Part shown: positions 18,695 through 28,458 of the stretch, in pieces
Numbering within the stretch: position 1 is the stretch's first letter
Layout: each line of letters starts with the position of its first letter
Source: a candidate division KSB1 bacterium
GTDB taxonomy: Bacteria > Zhuqueibacterota > Zhuqueibacteria > JANLFK01 > Oleimicrobiaceae
Reading direction: 5' to 3'
DNA: 64,000 nt
Assembly (NCBI GenBank): GCA_024655945.1
Contig: JANLFK010000004.1
Coordinates: forward strand, 243,872-307,871
Program-made: the position numbers and the translations under genes
Notes under the pieces: generated by a model
Told to the model about the DNA's origin: nothing
Databases searched by the model: none
Seen by the model: only the letters and a program-made list of their open reading frames with translations

Positions 18695-18816
18695 AGCGAT
18701 GCTATCCGAGCGCGTGGTTGACACCAAATATTGCTTGCTTTTGTTGCCGATTTTTCGCAAATTCCACACCTGAGTTGGGGAGAAAAGGGAAGATTTAGTT
18801 GGAGGAGGACTTGGCA

Positions 18817-20109
18817 GTGAAGAGAACACCCCTTGTGCGCAGCATTGGGGCCGCGGTTGCTTCGGCAGCCCTCGTCGGTTGGGTATGCAGCCTGGCGCTC
18901 TGGTTCGGATGCGCGGCTACTGGTCCGAAAGTCTCGCCGGAAGAGGAGGCGGCCCGCCGCAAGGCCATCCAAGATTCGATCCGAGCCGCACAGCGCCTGG
19001 AAATCCTCAAGAAGTGGAGCCTGGGCTACGAACACTACAAGAACAAGAGCTACCGCGACGCCATCCCCCATCTGTGGAAGGTCATCGAGCTTGACACCGC
19101 TCAGCACGAGATGAAAGAGGTGTACACCGTGCTCGGCGATGCCTACATTAAGCTCAATGTTCCGGACAGCGCTCTGCTCGTCTATGAGCAGGGCGTGCGC
19201 GTATTTCCCCAAAATGCCCACCTCCACCGCAGCCTCGGCTATCTCTACGCGGTCATTGGCAGGGTTCCCGAGGCGATCCGGCAATACGAAGAGGCCTTGG
19301 AGATTGAACCTGATGCCATCAACGACCGCAGGGCGTTGGCCGCTCTGTACGTGAAGGGCGAGAACGTCGAAGGCGCCATTCTGCAGTTGGAAAAGGTCCT
19401 GCAGCAAGATCCCAGTGACAAGCAGAGCCAGGAAACCTTGAGCTCGCTCTACCGCGCCAGCGGCGACGAGATGGGTTATGTGCAGGCCTTGGAGAAGGCG
19501 CATCAGCTAGATCCGGAGAACACGGAGACCATGCTCAAGCTGGGGAAGGCCTATTACGACCGCAACGAGAACCAGAAAGCGGTGGCCATTTTCCAGAAGC
19601 TCTTGCAGAAGACCCCCGATGACACCTACGTGATGGAGCTGCAAGCGGGGGCGTTGCAGAACATGAAGAAGTTCAAAGAGGCCATCGCGGTGTACGACAA
19701 GATCCTCGCCTTGCGGCCAGACAACAAGCGCGCCTACTGTGAACAGGCCTCCTGCTACAAGGAGCTGGGCCAATTCACCAAGGCACGGACCTTGGCGCGC
19801 AGGGCGTCATCGCTGGATCCCAACTATGGTTACGCCTACTTCGTGGTGGGCGAGATCTACGAGGCTGCGGTGGACGCGTGCATGACCCAGCGCGGTGAAC
19901 GGAGCCCCAAGTTCGACGACAAGCTCGTCTACTGGTTCGCCTACGAAGAATATCGTAAGGCGCTCCAGGATTTGGAGATGCGCGACTATGCCCAGCGGCG
20001 CATGGACTACCTGAAGAACCTCATCCCAACCGAGGACGACATCTTTTTCCACAAAGAGGAGTGGACGAAGAAGCGCACGCGCATCGACTGCTATCAGTGG
20101 ATCTACTAA
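18817..20109 (+). CDS. Tetratricopeptide repeat protein, probably envelope-attached
   Basis: About 430 residues. The N-terminus (1-35) is a signal or anchor sequence ending LWFGC, a weak lipobox. Residues about 60-400 are TPR units, recognised by repeated helical pairs with LGDAYIKLNxPDxALLVYEQG, LGYLYAVIGRVPEAIRQYEEAL, LGKAYYDRNENQKAVAIFQKLL. TPR arrays bind proteins. The frame is open to a TTG at 18799; I chose GTG at 18817 because GGAGGAGG ends eight bases before it. The last residues (KEEWTKKRTRIDCYQW) lie outside the repeats. Confidence 0.8.
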   Translation: MKRTPLVRSIGAAVASAALVGWVCSLALWFGCAATGPKVSPEEEAARRKAIQDSIRAAQRLEILKKWSLGYEHYKNKSYRDAIPHLWKVIELDTAQHEMKEVYTVLGDAYIKLNVPDSALLVYEQGVRVFPQNAHLHRSLGYLYAVIGRVPEAIRQYEEALEIEPDAINDRRALAALYVKGENVEGAILQLEKVLQQDPSDKQSQETLSSLYRASGDEMGYVQALEKAHQLDPENTETMLKLGKAYYDRNENQKAVAIFQKLLQKTPDDTYVMELQAGALQNMKKFKEAIAVYDKILALRPDNKRAYCEQASCYKELGQFTKARTLARRASSLDPNYGYAYFVVGEIYEAAVDACMTQRGERSPKFDDKLVYWFAYEEYRKALQDLEMRDYAQRRMDYLKNLIPTEDDIFFHKEEWTKKRTRIDCYQWIY

Positions 20110-20178
20110 GGGGAGCGGAACGGCCAGCCGAACGGGCGGTCGTGGGAGCGGGCGCGGTGCATTTGGCAGAGTGAAACC

Positions 20179-21486
20179 GTGGAAGAGCTACGGCAAACCG
20201 ACCCTGAGGTCTACCAGGCCATCGTCGATGAGGTGGCCAGGCAGAACGACAAGCTGGAGCTCATTGCCTCCGAGAACTTTGTCAGCCTGGCGGTCCTGCA
20301 AGCGATGGGCCAGGTGATGACCAACAAATACGCCGAGGGTTATCCCGGCAAGCGCTACTACGGCGGCTGCGAGCACGTGGACGTGGTAGAGGAGCTGGCC
20401 AGGGAGCGCGTGAAGAAGCTGTTTGGCGCCGAACATGCCAACGTGCAGCCGCACTCAGGCTCGCAGGCTAACATGGCCGCCTACTTTTCCTTTGTCAACC
20501 CGGGCGACACGGTAATGGGCATGAATCTGGCGCATGGCGGCCACCTGACGCACGGCAGCCCGGTGAACTTTTCCGGTCGTTTCTTGCGGGTGGTCTTCTA
20601 CGGTGTGGACCGGAACGGCTACATCGACATGGCAGAGGTGGAAGCGGTTGCCCGCCGCGAACGCCCCAAGCTGATCATCACCGGGGCAAGTGCCTACTCG
20701 CGCGCCATCGATTATGCCGCTTTCCGCCGGATTGCCGACAGCGTCGGCGCCAAGCTCATCGCCGATATCGCTCACCCGGCGGGCCTTATCGCCGCGGGGC
20801 TGCTGCCCAGCCCCCTGCCGCATTGCCACGTGGTCACCTCCACCACGCACAAGACCCTGCGTGGGCCGCGCGGGGGGCTTATCCTCATCGGCAAGGACCA
20901 GGAGAACGACATGGGGCTCACCACCCCCAAGGGCCGGTTGAAGATGATCTCCGAGATTGTCGACTCTAATGTCTTCCCCGGCTTTCAGGGTGGGCCCTTG
21001 ATGCACGTCATTGCCGCCAAGGCAGTGGCGTTCAAGGAGGCTTTGGAACCGGAGTTCAAGACCTACTCTGCCCAGGTCATCGCCAATGCCAAGGCATTGG
21101 CAAATGCCCTGATGGAACGCGGCTACCACATCGTCTCCGGCGGCACGGATAGCCATCTCATGCTGGTTGACCTGCGCAACAAGGGGCTCACCGGCCGGGA
21201 CGCGGAGAAGGCGTTGGAGCAGGCTGGCATTACCGTCAACAAGAACATGGTCCCCTTCGACGAGCAGAGCCCATTTGTCACCAGTGGGATCAGATTGGGG
21301 TCGCCAGCCCTGACCACGCGAGGGATGAAGGAGTCGGAGATGGTGGACATCGCCGAGCTCATCGATCGGGTGTTGTCACACATGGGCGACGAGAAGGTTT
21401 ATGGCCAGGTGAAGGGTGCGGTGCGCGAACTGTGCGCGCGCTTCCCTCTGTATACCTTCGTGGAGGCGCACGTGCCGTCGCGGTAG
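20179..21486 (+). CDS. glyA: Serine hydroxymethyltransferase (GTG start)
   Basis: A 435-residue PLP enzyme that interconverts serine and glycine with tetrahydrofolate, the main one-carbon source. Recognised by [34 protein letters not shown] and the PLP site [16 protein letters not shown], where Lys225 should form the internal aldimine. GTG at 20179 is the only reasonable start; the Shine-Dalgarno is weak. It is followed 15 bp later by nrdR, perhaps a nucleotide and one-carbon pairing. Confidence 0.97.
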   Translation: MEELRQTDPEVYQAIVDEVARQNDKLELIASENFVSLAVLQAMGQVMTNKYAEGYPGKRYYGGCEHVDVVEELARERVKKLFGAEHANVQPHSGSQANMAAYFSFVNPGDTVMGMNLAHGGHLTHGSPVNFSGRFLRVVFYGVDRNGYIDMAEVEAVARRERPKLIITGASAYSRAIDYAAFRRIADSVGAKLIADIAHPAGLIAAGLLPSPLPHCHVVTSTTHKTLRGPRGGLILIGKDQENDMGLTTPKGRLKMISEIVDSNVFPGFQGGPLMHVIAAKAVAFKEALEPEFKTYSAQVIANAKALANALMERGYHIVSGGTDSHLMLVDLRNKGLTGRDAEKALEQAGITVNKNMVPFDEQSPFVTSGIRLGSPALTTRGMKESEMVDIAELIDRVLSHMGDEKVYGQVKGAVRELCARFPLYTFVEAHVPSR

Positions 21487-21501
21487 CTAGGCGAGGGCGG
21501 T

Positions 21502-21954
21502 ATGAAGTGCCCGTTCTGTGGTCATCCTGATACGCACGTCATCGACTCCCGCACGCGTGGTGATGGACAGTTTGTGCGCCGCCGCCGCGAATGTCTGGCC
21601 TGCGGCAAGCGCTTCACCACCAAGGAGTATCTTGATGCGGGGCCACTCCTGGTCATCAAGGCAGACGGACGTCGCGAGCCATTTGACCGGGAGAAGGTGC
21701 TGCGCGGCGTCCAACTCGCCTGCACCAAGCGGCCGATCTCGGCACAGGCAATGGAAGAGTTGGTGGCTGGTGTTGAGGCCGAACTCCGCGAGTTGGGGGT
21801 CGAGGAGGTGGAGTCCAAACTCATCGGCGAGAAGGTCACTGCGCGCCTCAAAGAGCTGGATGACGTAGCTTACGTGCGCTTTGCCTCGGTCTATCGCAAG
21901 TTCCAGACCAAGGAAGGGTTCTTGGAAGAGCTGCGGCGGCTGAAAGGGGAGTAA
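21502..21954 (+). CDS. nrdR: Transcriptional repressor NrdR
   Basis: A 150-residue regulator that represses ribonucleotide reductase genes when dATP is bound. The N-terminal zinc ribbon (MKCPFCGHPDTHVIDSR...RRRECLACGKRFTT) and the following ATP-cone domain (VIKADGRREPFDREKVLRGV, residues about 48-140) are complete. Length is standard. No ribonucleotide reductase gene lies in the window, so its targets are elsewhere; NrdR boxes were not found near it by eye. Confidence 0.97.
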   Translation: MKCPFCGHPDTHVIDSRTRGDGQFVRRRRECLACGKRFTTKEYLDAGPLLVIKADGRREPFDREKVLRGVQLACTKRPISAQAMEELVAGVEAELRELGVEEVESKLIGEKVTARLKELDDVAYVRFASVYRKFQTKEGFLEELRRLKGE

Positions 21955-22082
21955 CCCTCGCAGTCGCCATTGTCATAGGACAAATTCACATGCGCTGCAC
22001 AGGAGGGCTGGCCACGCCACGATGAGGGACGTGGTCATGCCCTTCCGTATGTGTATCCATTCTGACGGAGTCGATATTGCGG

Positions 22083-23423
22083 ATGCTACGGAAGCGGGCT
22101 TTTTCTGGAGGTGTGCATCCTCCTCAAAGCAAGATCACCGCCCACCTTCCCATCGAAGAGGTACCCCTGCCACCGCAGGTGGTCATCCCCCTCCAGCAGC
22201 ACTTAGGTGCTCCTGCTGAACCGCTTTGCAAGGCTGGTGACACGGTCAAGATCGGCGATAAGATCGGCGAGGCCAAAGGGTTTGTGTCCGTCCCTTGTCA
22301 CGCCTCCGTCTCCGGCACGGTGAAGGCGGTGGAGCCACGCCTCCACCCCTTGGGAGGCAGGGTTCTGTCCGTGGTCATTGACAGCGACGGTAAGGGAGAA
22401 GTTGCTTCCTCCGTCATGCCTGATCCTGACTACATGCAGCGCTCCGCTGAGGAGCTGCGCGCGCGTGTGCGCGAAGCAGGCCTTGCCGGCATGGGCGGCG
22501 CCGCCTTTCCGACGCACGTCAAGCTTTCACCGCCGCCGACCAAGCCGATCGATACGCTGCTCATCAACGGTGCCGAGTGTGAGCCCTACCTGACCGCAGA
22601 CCATCGCCTCATGCTCGAACAGCCGCGTGAGATTCTGGCCGGGGTGCAGGTCATCCAGAAGATCTTGGGGTGCAAACGGGTGGTCATTGCTATCGAGGAC
22701 AATAAGCCGGACGCCATTGCCACCATGCGCAAGGCGGTCGCCGACACGGGGGAACGCTACGAAGTGATGTCGTTCCAGGCGAAGTACCCGCAGGGGGCAG
22801 AAAAGCAACTGATCAAGGCTGCTACCGGCCGGGAGGTGCCTCGCGGCGGCCTGCCCATGGACGTGGGGTGTCTGGTGCACAACGTAGGCACGGCAAAGGC
22901 CATCTACGAGGCGGTGGCTCTGCGCAAGCCTTTGGTCGAGCGGGTGGTGACGGTCACCGGCCCAGGCGTCAGGACACCGAAGAACTTGCGCGTGCCTTTG
23001 GGGACATCTTTCGCGCACCTCTTTGCGCATTGCGGCGGGCTGACTGAAGATGCCGGGAAGATCATTATGGGCGGGCCGCTGATGGGTATCGCCCAGTTCA
23101 GCGACGAAGTGCCGGTGATCAAAGGGACCTCGGGCATCGTGGTCCTCACCCAGACGGAAAGCAGGCTGTCCGATCCTTTGGTGTGCATAGGCTGCGCGCG
23201 CTGCGTGGATGCCTGCCCCATGAAGCTTGTCCCAACCCACATCCAGACACTGGTGAGACACGAGCGCTTTGCAGCCGCCAAAGAGTATGGCTTGTTAGAT
23301 TGCATTGAGTGTGGATGCTGTGCCTTTGTCTGTCCTGCAAAAATCCCCTTTGTGCACCTAATGAAATACGGCAAGCTGAAGGTGTACCAGCTCGAGAGGG
23401 CGGCCGGGCCCAAGAGTGCCTGA
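22083..23423 (+). CDS. rnfC: Ion-translocating oxidoreductase complex subunit C (RnfC)
   Basis: A 446-residue peripheral subunit that handles NADH and passes electrons through Fe-S clusters. The FSGGVHPPQSK N-terminus and GMGGAAFPTHVKL segment are typical, and the C-terminal ferredoxin part has CIGCARCVDACP (from Cys368) and CIECGCCAFVCP (from Cys407), two [4Fe-4S] sites. I chose ATG 22083 with GACGGAG upstream over the TTG at 22077. It opens an rnfCDGEA run on one strand. Confidence 0.95.
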   Translation: MLRKRAFSGGVHPPQSKITAHLPIEEVPLPPQVVIPLQQHLGAPAEPLCKAGDTVKIGDKIGEAKGFVSVPCHASVSGTVKAVEPRLHPLGGRVLSVVIDSDGKGEVASSVMPDPDYMQRSAEELRARVREAGLAGMGGAAFPTHVKLSPPPTKPIDTLLINGAECEPYLTADHRLMLEQPREILAGVQVIQKILGCKRVVIAIEDNKPDAIATMRKAVADTGERYEVMSFQAKYPQGAEKQLIKAATGREVPRGGLPMDVGCLVHNVGTAKAIYEAVALRKPLVERVVTVTGPGVRTPKNLRVPLGTSFAHLFAHCGGLTEDAGKIIMGGPLMGIAQFSDEVPVIKGTSGIVVLTQTESRLSDPLVCIGCARCVDACPMKLVPTHIQTLVRHERFAAAKEYGLLDCIECGCCAFVCPAKIPFVHLMKYGKLKVYQLERAAGPKSA

Positions 23424-23474
23424 GCGCTAAGTGTACGGAGCTGACCATAGAGGGCAACCTGAGGCGGACGGAGA

Positions 23475-24533
23475 ATGGAGAAGGAGCGTCTTGTTTCGGC
23501 ATCGCCGCACTTGAGCGACGCTGAATCGATACCGAAAATCATGTACGGCGTGGTGCTGTCGTTGCTGCCGGCGGCAGTGGGCGCGGTCTATTTCTTTGGG
23601 CTCAAGGCCTTGTGGATCATGCTCATTGCCTCGGCGGCGGCAATGGCCAGCGAGGCGGCAGTGCAAGCCATTCTGCGCAAGAGGATTACCGTGGCTGATG
23701 GGAGCGCCCTGGTGACAGGCATCCTGCTTGCCTTCAACGTGCCGGCTTCCGTCCCCCTCTGGCTGCCGGCCGTGGGAGCAGTCTTTGGCATTGTGGTGGG
23801 CAAACATGCCTTCGGCGGTTTGGGGTACAACCCCATGAACCCCGCCTTGCTTGGCCGTGCCTTCATGTTGGCCTCCTGGCCCACGTCCATGACGGTGTTC
23901 ACTGTGGCCCCCAGGGGCGGTTCCCTGTGTGGCATTGACCCAGCCACCATCAGCGCCTTGCAGATTGACGCGGTCACTCAGGCAACTCCGCTGAAGTTGC
24001 TCAAGGTGGCGCGCGGCGTGCTGGCCAACCCCTCGGCCGCCGATGCTTCTTCGTACGCCAGTTACGCCAAGGCTGTGGGAGCGCTCTACGACTCCTACGG
24101 GAACCTCTTCTGGGGCAAAGTCGGGGGCTGCATAGGAGAGACCTCCACCTTCTTGCTGCTCGTTGGAGCGCTATTCCTGTTGTACAAGCGCTACATCGGC
24201 TGGAAGATCCCGTTCAGCTTCTTGGGCACTGTCGCCCTACTGTCCTGGGCTTTTGCGGGCACAGATGGTCTTCTTTCGGGAAAACCGCTCTTTCACCTCT
24301 TGTCAGGTGGGGTGATGCTCGGTGCCTTCTACATGGCTACCGATATGGTGACCTCGCCGGTGACTTTTCGTGGGAGGCTGCTCTTCGGTGTTGGTTGTGG
24401 GGTGATAACCATGGTCATTAGGCTCATTGGCGGGTATCCGGAAGGAGTGTGCTACTCAATTTTGCTCATGAACCTCACGGTTCCCCTTTTGGACCGCTAC
24501 ACGAGGCCAAGGATCTTGGGAGAGAAGAAGTGA
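23475..24533 (+). CDS. rnfD: Ion-translocating oxidoreductase complex subunit D (RnfD)
   Basis: A 352-residue membrane subunit of the NqrB/RnfD family with about ten hydrophobic segments. Conserved features include GGLGYNPMNPALLGRAFMLASWP and DAVTQATPLKLL, in which Thr171 fits the site of covalent FMN attachment; DMVTSPVTFRGRL follows near the C-terminus. It is thought to form the ion channel with other membrane subunits. Its stop overlaps the rnfG start as GTGA (24530-24533). Confidence 0.95.
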   Translation: MEKERLVSASPHLSDAESIPKIMYGVVLSLLPAAVGAVYFFGLKALWIMLIASAAAMASEAAVQAILRKRITVADGSALVTGILLAFNVPASVPLWLPAVGAVFGIVVGKHAFGGLGYNPMNPALLGRAFMLASWPTSMTVFTVAPRGGSLCGIDPATISALQIDAVTQATPLKLLKVARGVLANPSAADASSYASYAKAVGALYDSYGNLFWGKVGGCIGETSTFLLLVGALFLLYKRYIGWKIPFSFLGTVALLSWAFAGTDGLLSGKPLFHLLSGGVMLGAFYMATDMVTSPVTFRGRLLFGVGCGVITMVIRLIGGYPEGVCYSILLMNLTVPLLDRYTRPRILGEKK

Positions 24534-25165
24534 AGGAGATTGGCAAGTTCAGCGGCACGTTGCTGCTGGTCACGGTGGTGGCTGCAGGTGCCCTTTCGGC
24601 AGTGAACAGTGTTACCAAGCCGCGCATCGAGCGGCAGCAGCAGCTGAAGACCTTGGAAGCCTTGGGCGTCGCCCTGCCCGGTGCGCCCGCCGACGCCATC
24701 GAACCGGTGCGGCGCGACGGGCGCATCCTCTACTACGTCGGCTACGAGGCACCCGGGTCGAAGCGGGGGGTCGGCTACGGGGTCACCGCAAGGGGCAAAG
24801 GGTACGCCGGTGATGTCGAGACGCTGGTGGGGGTGGATACGTCGTTCACCATCGTGGGCATTCGGGTGCTGGCGCAGCGCGAAACGCCGGGCCTGGGGAC
24901 CAAAATTGTCGAAACGCGGCCTGGTGAGACAGTGCCCTATTTTCAGGCCCAGTTCGTTGGGCGCACTGCGGCGCAGTGCAAGGTGGACAAAGACGGCGGG
25001 CCCATCGTCAGTATCACCGGTGCGACAATCTCCTCGCGCGCCGTCGCCAACGCGGTCGCCGCCGCGATCGATTCCCTGCGACTGTGGCTGAGCAGTGCCG
25101 AGGGGAGCGAGGCTGCTCCTCCAGCAGGCTCCACCAAATCACTTTCGCCTCTGATGACCCAGTAG
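24530..25165 (+). CDS. rnfG: Ion-translocating oxidoreductase complex subunit G (RnfG)
   Basis: A 211-residue protein with one N-terminal transmembrane helix and an FMN-binding domain. The motif SITGATISSRAV holds Thr166, the expected phosphoester attachment site for FMN, and the ETPGLGTKI segment is conserved. The reading frame extends far upstream inside rnfD, but GTG at 24530, overlapping the rnfD stop, gives the family start KEIGKFSGTLLLVTVV. A Pro/Ser-rich tail of about 20 residues follows the domain. Confidence 0.94.
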   Translation: MKEIGKFSGTLLLVTVVAAGALSAVNSVTKPRIERQQQLKTLEALGVALPGAPADAIEPVRRDGRILYYVGYEAPGSKRGVGYGVTARGKGYAGDVETLVGVDTSFTIVGIRVLAQRETPGLGTKIVETRPGETVPYFQAQFVGRTAAQCKVDKDGGPIVSITGATISSRAVANAVAAAIDSLRLWLSSAEGSEAAPPAGSTKSLSPLMTQ

Positions 25166-25186
25166 GAGAACGAGGGAAGAGAAGGG

Positions 25187-25786
25187 ATGTCCGCACGACG
25201 AGAGCTGGTTAAGGGGATTTATGAGCAGAACCCGGTGTTCCGGCAGGTGCTGGGACTTTGCCCCACCCTTGCTGTGTCTACGTCTATCGAAAATGCAATC
25301 GGCATGGGGGCGGCCGCCACGTTCGTGCTCTGCTGCTCGAACGTGATTATCTCCCTGATTCGCAGGGGGGTGCCGCCCAAGATTCGTATCCCCATCTACA
25401 TCGTGGTGATTGCCACTTTTGTGACCATCGTCGATATGGTCATGGCCGCGTTCACGCCTGCGCTGTACAAGGCGCTGGGCATTTTCGTGCCACTCATCGT
25501 GGTCAACTGCATCATTTTGGGGCGCGCAGAGGCGTTCGCCGGCAAGAACTCCGTGGGCTTGTCCCTGCTGGACGGAATTGGCATGGGACTGGGCTTCACC
25601 TTTGGCCTCTTGTCACTGGCCATCATCCGCGAACTGTTGGGGGCGGGCACAATCATGGGACACCCGCTCTTCGGCGAGCGCTTTGAGCCGGTGCTCCTGA
25701 TGATCATGGCGCCGGGAGGTTTTCTCACCGTCGGGTACCTGCTGGGTTTGTTCAACTGGATCGATCGCAAGCGGGCAAGGTCCTGA
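25187..25786 (+). CDS. rnfE: Ion-translocating oxidoreductase complex subunit E (RnfE)
   Basis: A 199-residue polytopic membrane protein of the RnfE/NqrD family with six hydrophobic segments. [19 protein letters not shown] near the start and [14 protein letters not shown] in the middle carry the two Cys that, with two from RnfA, hold the intramembrane iron centre. Length is typical. It is followed after 34 bp by rnfA. Confidence 0.95.
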   Translation: MSARRELVKGIYEQNPVFRQVLGLCPTLAVSTSIENAIGMGAAATFVLCCSNVIISLIRRGVPPKIRIPIYIVVIATFVTIVDMVMAAFTPALYKALGIFVPLIVVNCIILGRAEAFAGKNSVGLSLLDGIGMGLGFTFGLLSLAIIRELLGAGTIMGHPLFGERFEPVLLMIMAPGGFLTVGYLLGLFNWIDRKRARS

Positions 25787-25820
25787 AGGCCGCACGAACC
25801 GAAGCAAGAGAAGGTCACCT

Positions 25821-26450
25821 ATGGACGTTCGGAGCCTACTGATTATCGCTGTCGGCGCAATCTTCATCAACAACTTCGTGCTGATGCGCTTCCTCGGCAT
25901 CTGTCCCTACATCGGCGTGTCCAAGTCCTTGGATTCGGCCGTGGGCATGGGGAGCGCGGTGATATTCGTGATGACCCTGGCGTCGGTGGTCACTTTCCTG
26001 GTGGAGAAGTACATCCTGCTCCCTGATGCCAGCGTCTTCAGGCTGATTTTTGCCGGTCACCAAGCGCCGGACCTCCGCTTCTTGAGGACCATTGCCTACA
26101 TCCTCACCATAGCCAGTCTCGTGCAGTTCGTAGAGATGGTGATCCAGAAGAGCAGTCCGGCTCTGTACAAGTCCCTTGGCATCTATCTTCCCCTCATTAC
26201 TACCAATTGCGCCGTACTGGGCGTGGCCCTGCTGAATCAGGTGGAGCACTTTGACTTCATCCAGAGCGCGGTGAATGGGTTCTCTGCGGGGGTAGGCTTT
26301 ACGCTGGCATTGGTGCTCATGTCCAGCATTCGGGAGAAGTTGGAACTGGCGGATGTGCCGGAGGCGTTGCGGGGCGTGCCCATTGCCTTCATCATGGCCG
26401 GGCTGATGTCCATCGCCTTTCTCGGCTTTTCGGGGCTCACGCTGAAATAG
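25821..26450 (+). CDS. rnfA: Ion-translocating oxidoreductase complex subunit A (RnfA)
   Basis: A 209-residue polytopic protein, related to RnfE but inserted with opposite topology in known complexes. It has [19 protein letters not shown] and [13 protein letters not shown], containing the Cys pair for the shared iron centre. Family members are about 190 residues; the extra length lies in the loop around residues 65-85. In most operons rnfB follows; here a terminator and tatC follow instead. Confidence 0.95.
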   Translation: MDVRSLLIIAVGAIFINNFVLMRFLGICPYIGVSKSLDSAVGMGSAVIFVMTLASVVTFLVEKYILLPDASVFRLIFAGHQAPDLRFLRTIAYILTIASLVQFVEMVIQKSSPALYKSLGIYLPLITTNCAVLGVALLNQVEHFDFIQSAVNGFSAGVGFTLALVLMSSIREKLELADVPEALRGVPIAFIMAGLMSIAFLGFSGLTLK

Positions 26451-26488
26451 CGGTATCCTCCAGCGCATCCCAGGCGCTCACTGTAAAG

Positions 26489-26533
26489 CAAGCCCCTCTC
26501 CGCTCCTTGCCCGAACGAGGGGCTTGTTTATCT
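26489..26533 (+). terminator. Rho-independent terminator after rnfA
   Basis: CAAGCCCCTC (26489-26498) pairs fully with GAGGGGCTTG (26517-26526), with an 18 nt loop, followed by TTTATCTTG. It ends the rnf transcript and confirms that no rnfB is co-transcribed. Confidence 0.8.
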
Positions 26534-26568
26534 TGTCGAGCGAGGCGCTTGGAAATCCGATTGGTGAG

Positions 26569-27321
26569 ATGGTGACCAAGGCCAAAAGAGAACGCAAGGT
26601 GCGGGACGAGAAGCGCATGCCATTCCTGGACCACCTCGAGGAGTTGCGGTGGCGGCTCATCAAGTGTCTTGTTGCCGTCGCCGTGGCCAGCCTTCTCTGC
26701 TATGCGGTGGCCGGCAAGTTGATGAGCTTCCTGACCAGGCCTTACCCAAAGCAACTGGTGTTTCTCTCTCCGGCCGAAGGTTTCATGGTCACGCTCAAGG
26801 TCTCGCTGTTCGGCGGACTGGTGCTGGCTCTGCCGGTGGTCTTCTACCAGCTCTGGCAGTTTGTTGCCCCGGGGCTGCTGGAGAAGGAGCGCCGGTACGT
26901 GCCTGTGGTAGTGATTGTCTCCACGGTGTCGTTTGTCGTGGGGGCCGTGTTTGCCTACTGGGTGATGAACCCCTTGGCGCTACGTTTCTTCTTAGGCTTC
27001 GAAAGCTCCACGCTGGTGGCCACCATCCGCGTGAGCGAGTACTTGGGCTTTGTCACCAACATGATGTTGGTCTTCGGCGTCGTCTTTGAGATGCCCCTGT
27101 TGAGCTTCTTTCTGGCGCGGATCGGTGTGCTGACTCCGCGCCTCTTGCGCTCGAAGCGGCCTTACAGCGTGGTGGCCATTCTCACCGTTGCCGCCATTCT
27201 GACGCCGCCGGATGTCTTGACCCAGATTCTGCTGGTGGCGCCAATGCTGGTGCTCTACGAAATCAGCATCTGGGTGGCAGCAGTGGCAGCGCGGCGCAGG
27301 CAGCAGAGCTTAGCTTCTTGA
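26569..27321 (+). CDS. tatC: Sec-independent protein translocase TatC
   Basis: About 250 residues with six hydrophobic helices, the receptor subunit of the twin-arginine translocase. The N-terminal RMPFLDHLEELRWRL motif, which takes part in signal-peptide recognition, and the internal FYQLWQFVAPGLLEKER and FGVVFEMPLL segments are diagnostic. The frame is open to 26524 within the terminator; I chose ATG at 26569. A start at 26617 is also possible. No tatA or tatB gene is adjacent. Confidence 0.94.
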   Translation: MVTKAKRERKVRDEKRMPFLDHLEELRWRLIKCLVAVAVASLLCYAVAGKLMSFLTRPYPKQLVFLSPAEGFMVTLKVSLFGGLVLALPVVFYQLWQFVAPGLLEKERRYVPVVVIVSTVSFVVGAVFAYWVMNPLALRFFLGFESSTLVATIRVSEYLGFVTNMMLVFGVVFEMPLLSFFLARIGVLTPRLLRSKRPYSVVAILTVAAILTPPDVLTQILLVAPMLVLYEISIWVAAVAARRRQQSLAS

Positions 27322-27386
27322 GCACAGGGCAAGCCAGCGTTCGGCCCAGTACCAGGCGCATTCAGGTCGAGGGGAGGTGTCGTGTT

Positions 27387-28454
27387 ATGGATATTATGCC
27401 CGATCGCTACAAGAGCTTGGACGACCCAGAGCTCACCTCGCGCATCAGGAAGCTGAAACAGGACTACGGCCAGGCGCTGCTCGCCCTGGCGCACTACTAC
27501 CAGCGGGATGAGATTGTGGCGCTCGCCGACTTTGTCGGAGACTCTTATGCCCTGGCCAAGAGGGCTTCCCAGCAGAGCGCGGCGCGCTACATCGTGTTTT
27601 GTGGCGTGCACTTTATGGCGGAGAGCGCGCGCATTGTGTGCGACCCGGGGCAGCGCGTCTTCCTGCCGGATCATCTGGCCGGCTGTCCGTTGGCCGACAT
27701 GGCCGAGGTGGAGGATGTGGAAGAGGCGTGGGCGGAGATCGGCAAGCATTGCGACCTCCGCCAGGTAGTGCCGGTGACCTACATCAACTCAAAGGCAGAA
27801 CTGAAGGCCTTTTGTGGCCGCAATGGGGGGACGGTCTGCACCTCGGCAAACGCCGGAGGGGCCATCGACTGGGCGCTCCGCCGGGGCCGCAAAGTCTTTT
27901 TCTTTCCGGACCAACATCTCGGCAGGAACGTGGGGCTGGCCAAAGGTATAGCTGCTGACCAGATGGTCGTGTGGGACCCGACCAAGGAGCATGGCGGCCT
28001 TGATGCAGCGGCACTCGAGGCGGCAGTGCTCATCCTGTGGAACGGGCACTGCCATGTGCACACCTTGTTCAGTCCAGAGCAAGTAATGGCGGCCAGGCAA
28101 AAATACCCCAAGGCGCTGGTCGTCGTACATCCCGAGTGCAAACCTGAGGTGGTGGCTGCCTCCGATGCTGCCGGCTCGACCTCCTTCATCATCAAGTACG
28201 TGGCGGAGGCGCCGCCCGGCAGCACGATTGTCGTGGGCACCGAGATCCACCTCGTGAAGCGGCTGGCTGCGCAATACACCGACCGTACGGTGGTCCCCCT
28301 GGGCCATTCTCTCTGCCCGAACATGTACCGCATCAACCTGCGCAACTTGTGCTGGACCATAGAAGAGTTGGGGAGCGTAAACGAGATTCTGGTGCCAGAG
28401 CCGGTGCGCACTGAGGCCAGAATCGCGCTGGAAAGGATGTTGCAGATTGGCTGA
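27387..28454 (+). CDS. nadA: Quinolinate synthase
   Basis: A 355-residue NadA, which condenses iminoaspartate with dihydroxyacetone phosphate to quinolinate in NAD synthesis. Three Cys for the [4Fe-4S] cluster are in place: Cys100 (HLAGCPLAD), Cys222 (GHCHVH) and Cys310 (HSLCPNM), with the TYINS substrate motif and HPEC between them. ATG at 27387 has GGGGAGG upstream. nadB and nadC are not in the window. The next gene starts inside or just after its stop. Confidence 0.96.
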   Translation: MDIMPDRYKSLDDPELTSRIRKLKQDYGQALLALAHYYQRDEIVALADFVGDSYALAKRASQQSAARYIVFCGVHFMAESARIVCDPGQRVFLPDHLAGCPLADMAEVEDVEEAWAEIGKHCDLRQVVPVTYINSKAELKAFCGRNGGTVCTSANAGGAIDWALRRGRKVFFFPDQHLGRNVGLAKGIAADQMVVWDPTKEHGGLDAAALEAAVLILWNGHCHVHTLFSPEQVMAARQKYPKALVVVHPECKPEVVAASDAAGSTSFIIKYVAEAPPGSTIVVGTEIHLVKRLAAQYTDRTVVPLGHSLCPNMYRINLRNLCWTIEELGSVNEILVPEPVRTEARIALERMLQIG

Positions 28455-28458
28455 GAGG

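Noticed and set aside
18718..18746. TTGACA upstream of the TPR gene
   Set aside because: No acceptable -10 at 16-18 bp (TTGTTG at 17); left out as a promoter.
22022..22219. Small ORF before rnfC
   Set aside because: Overlaps rnfC out of frame, no Shine-Dalgarno or family match.
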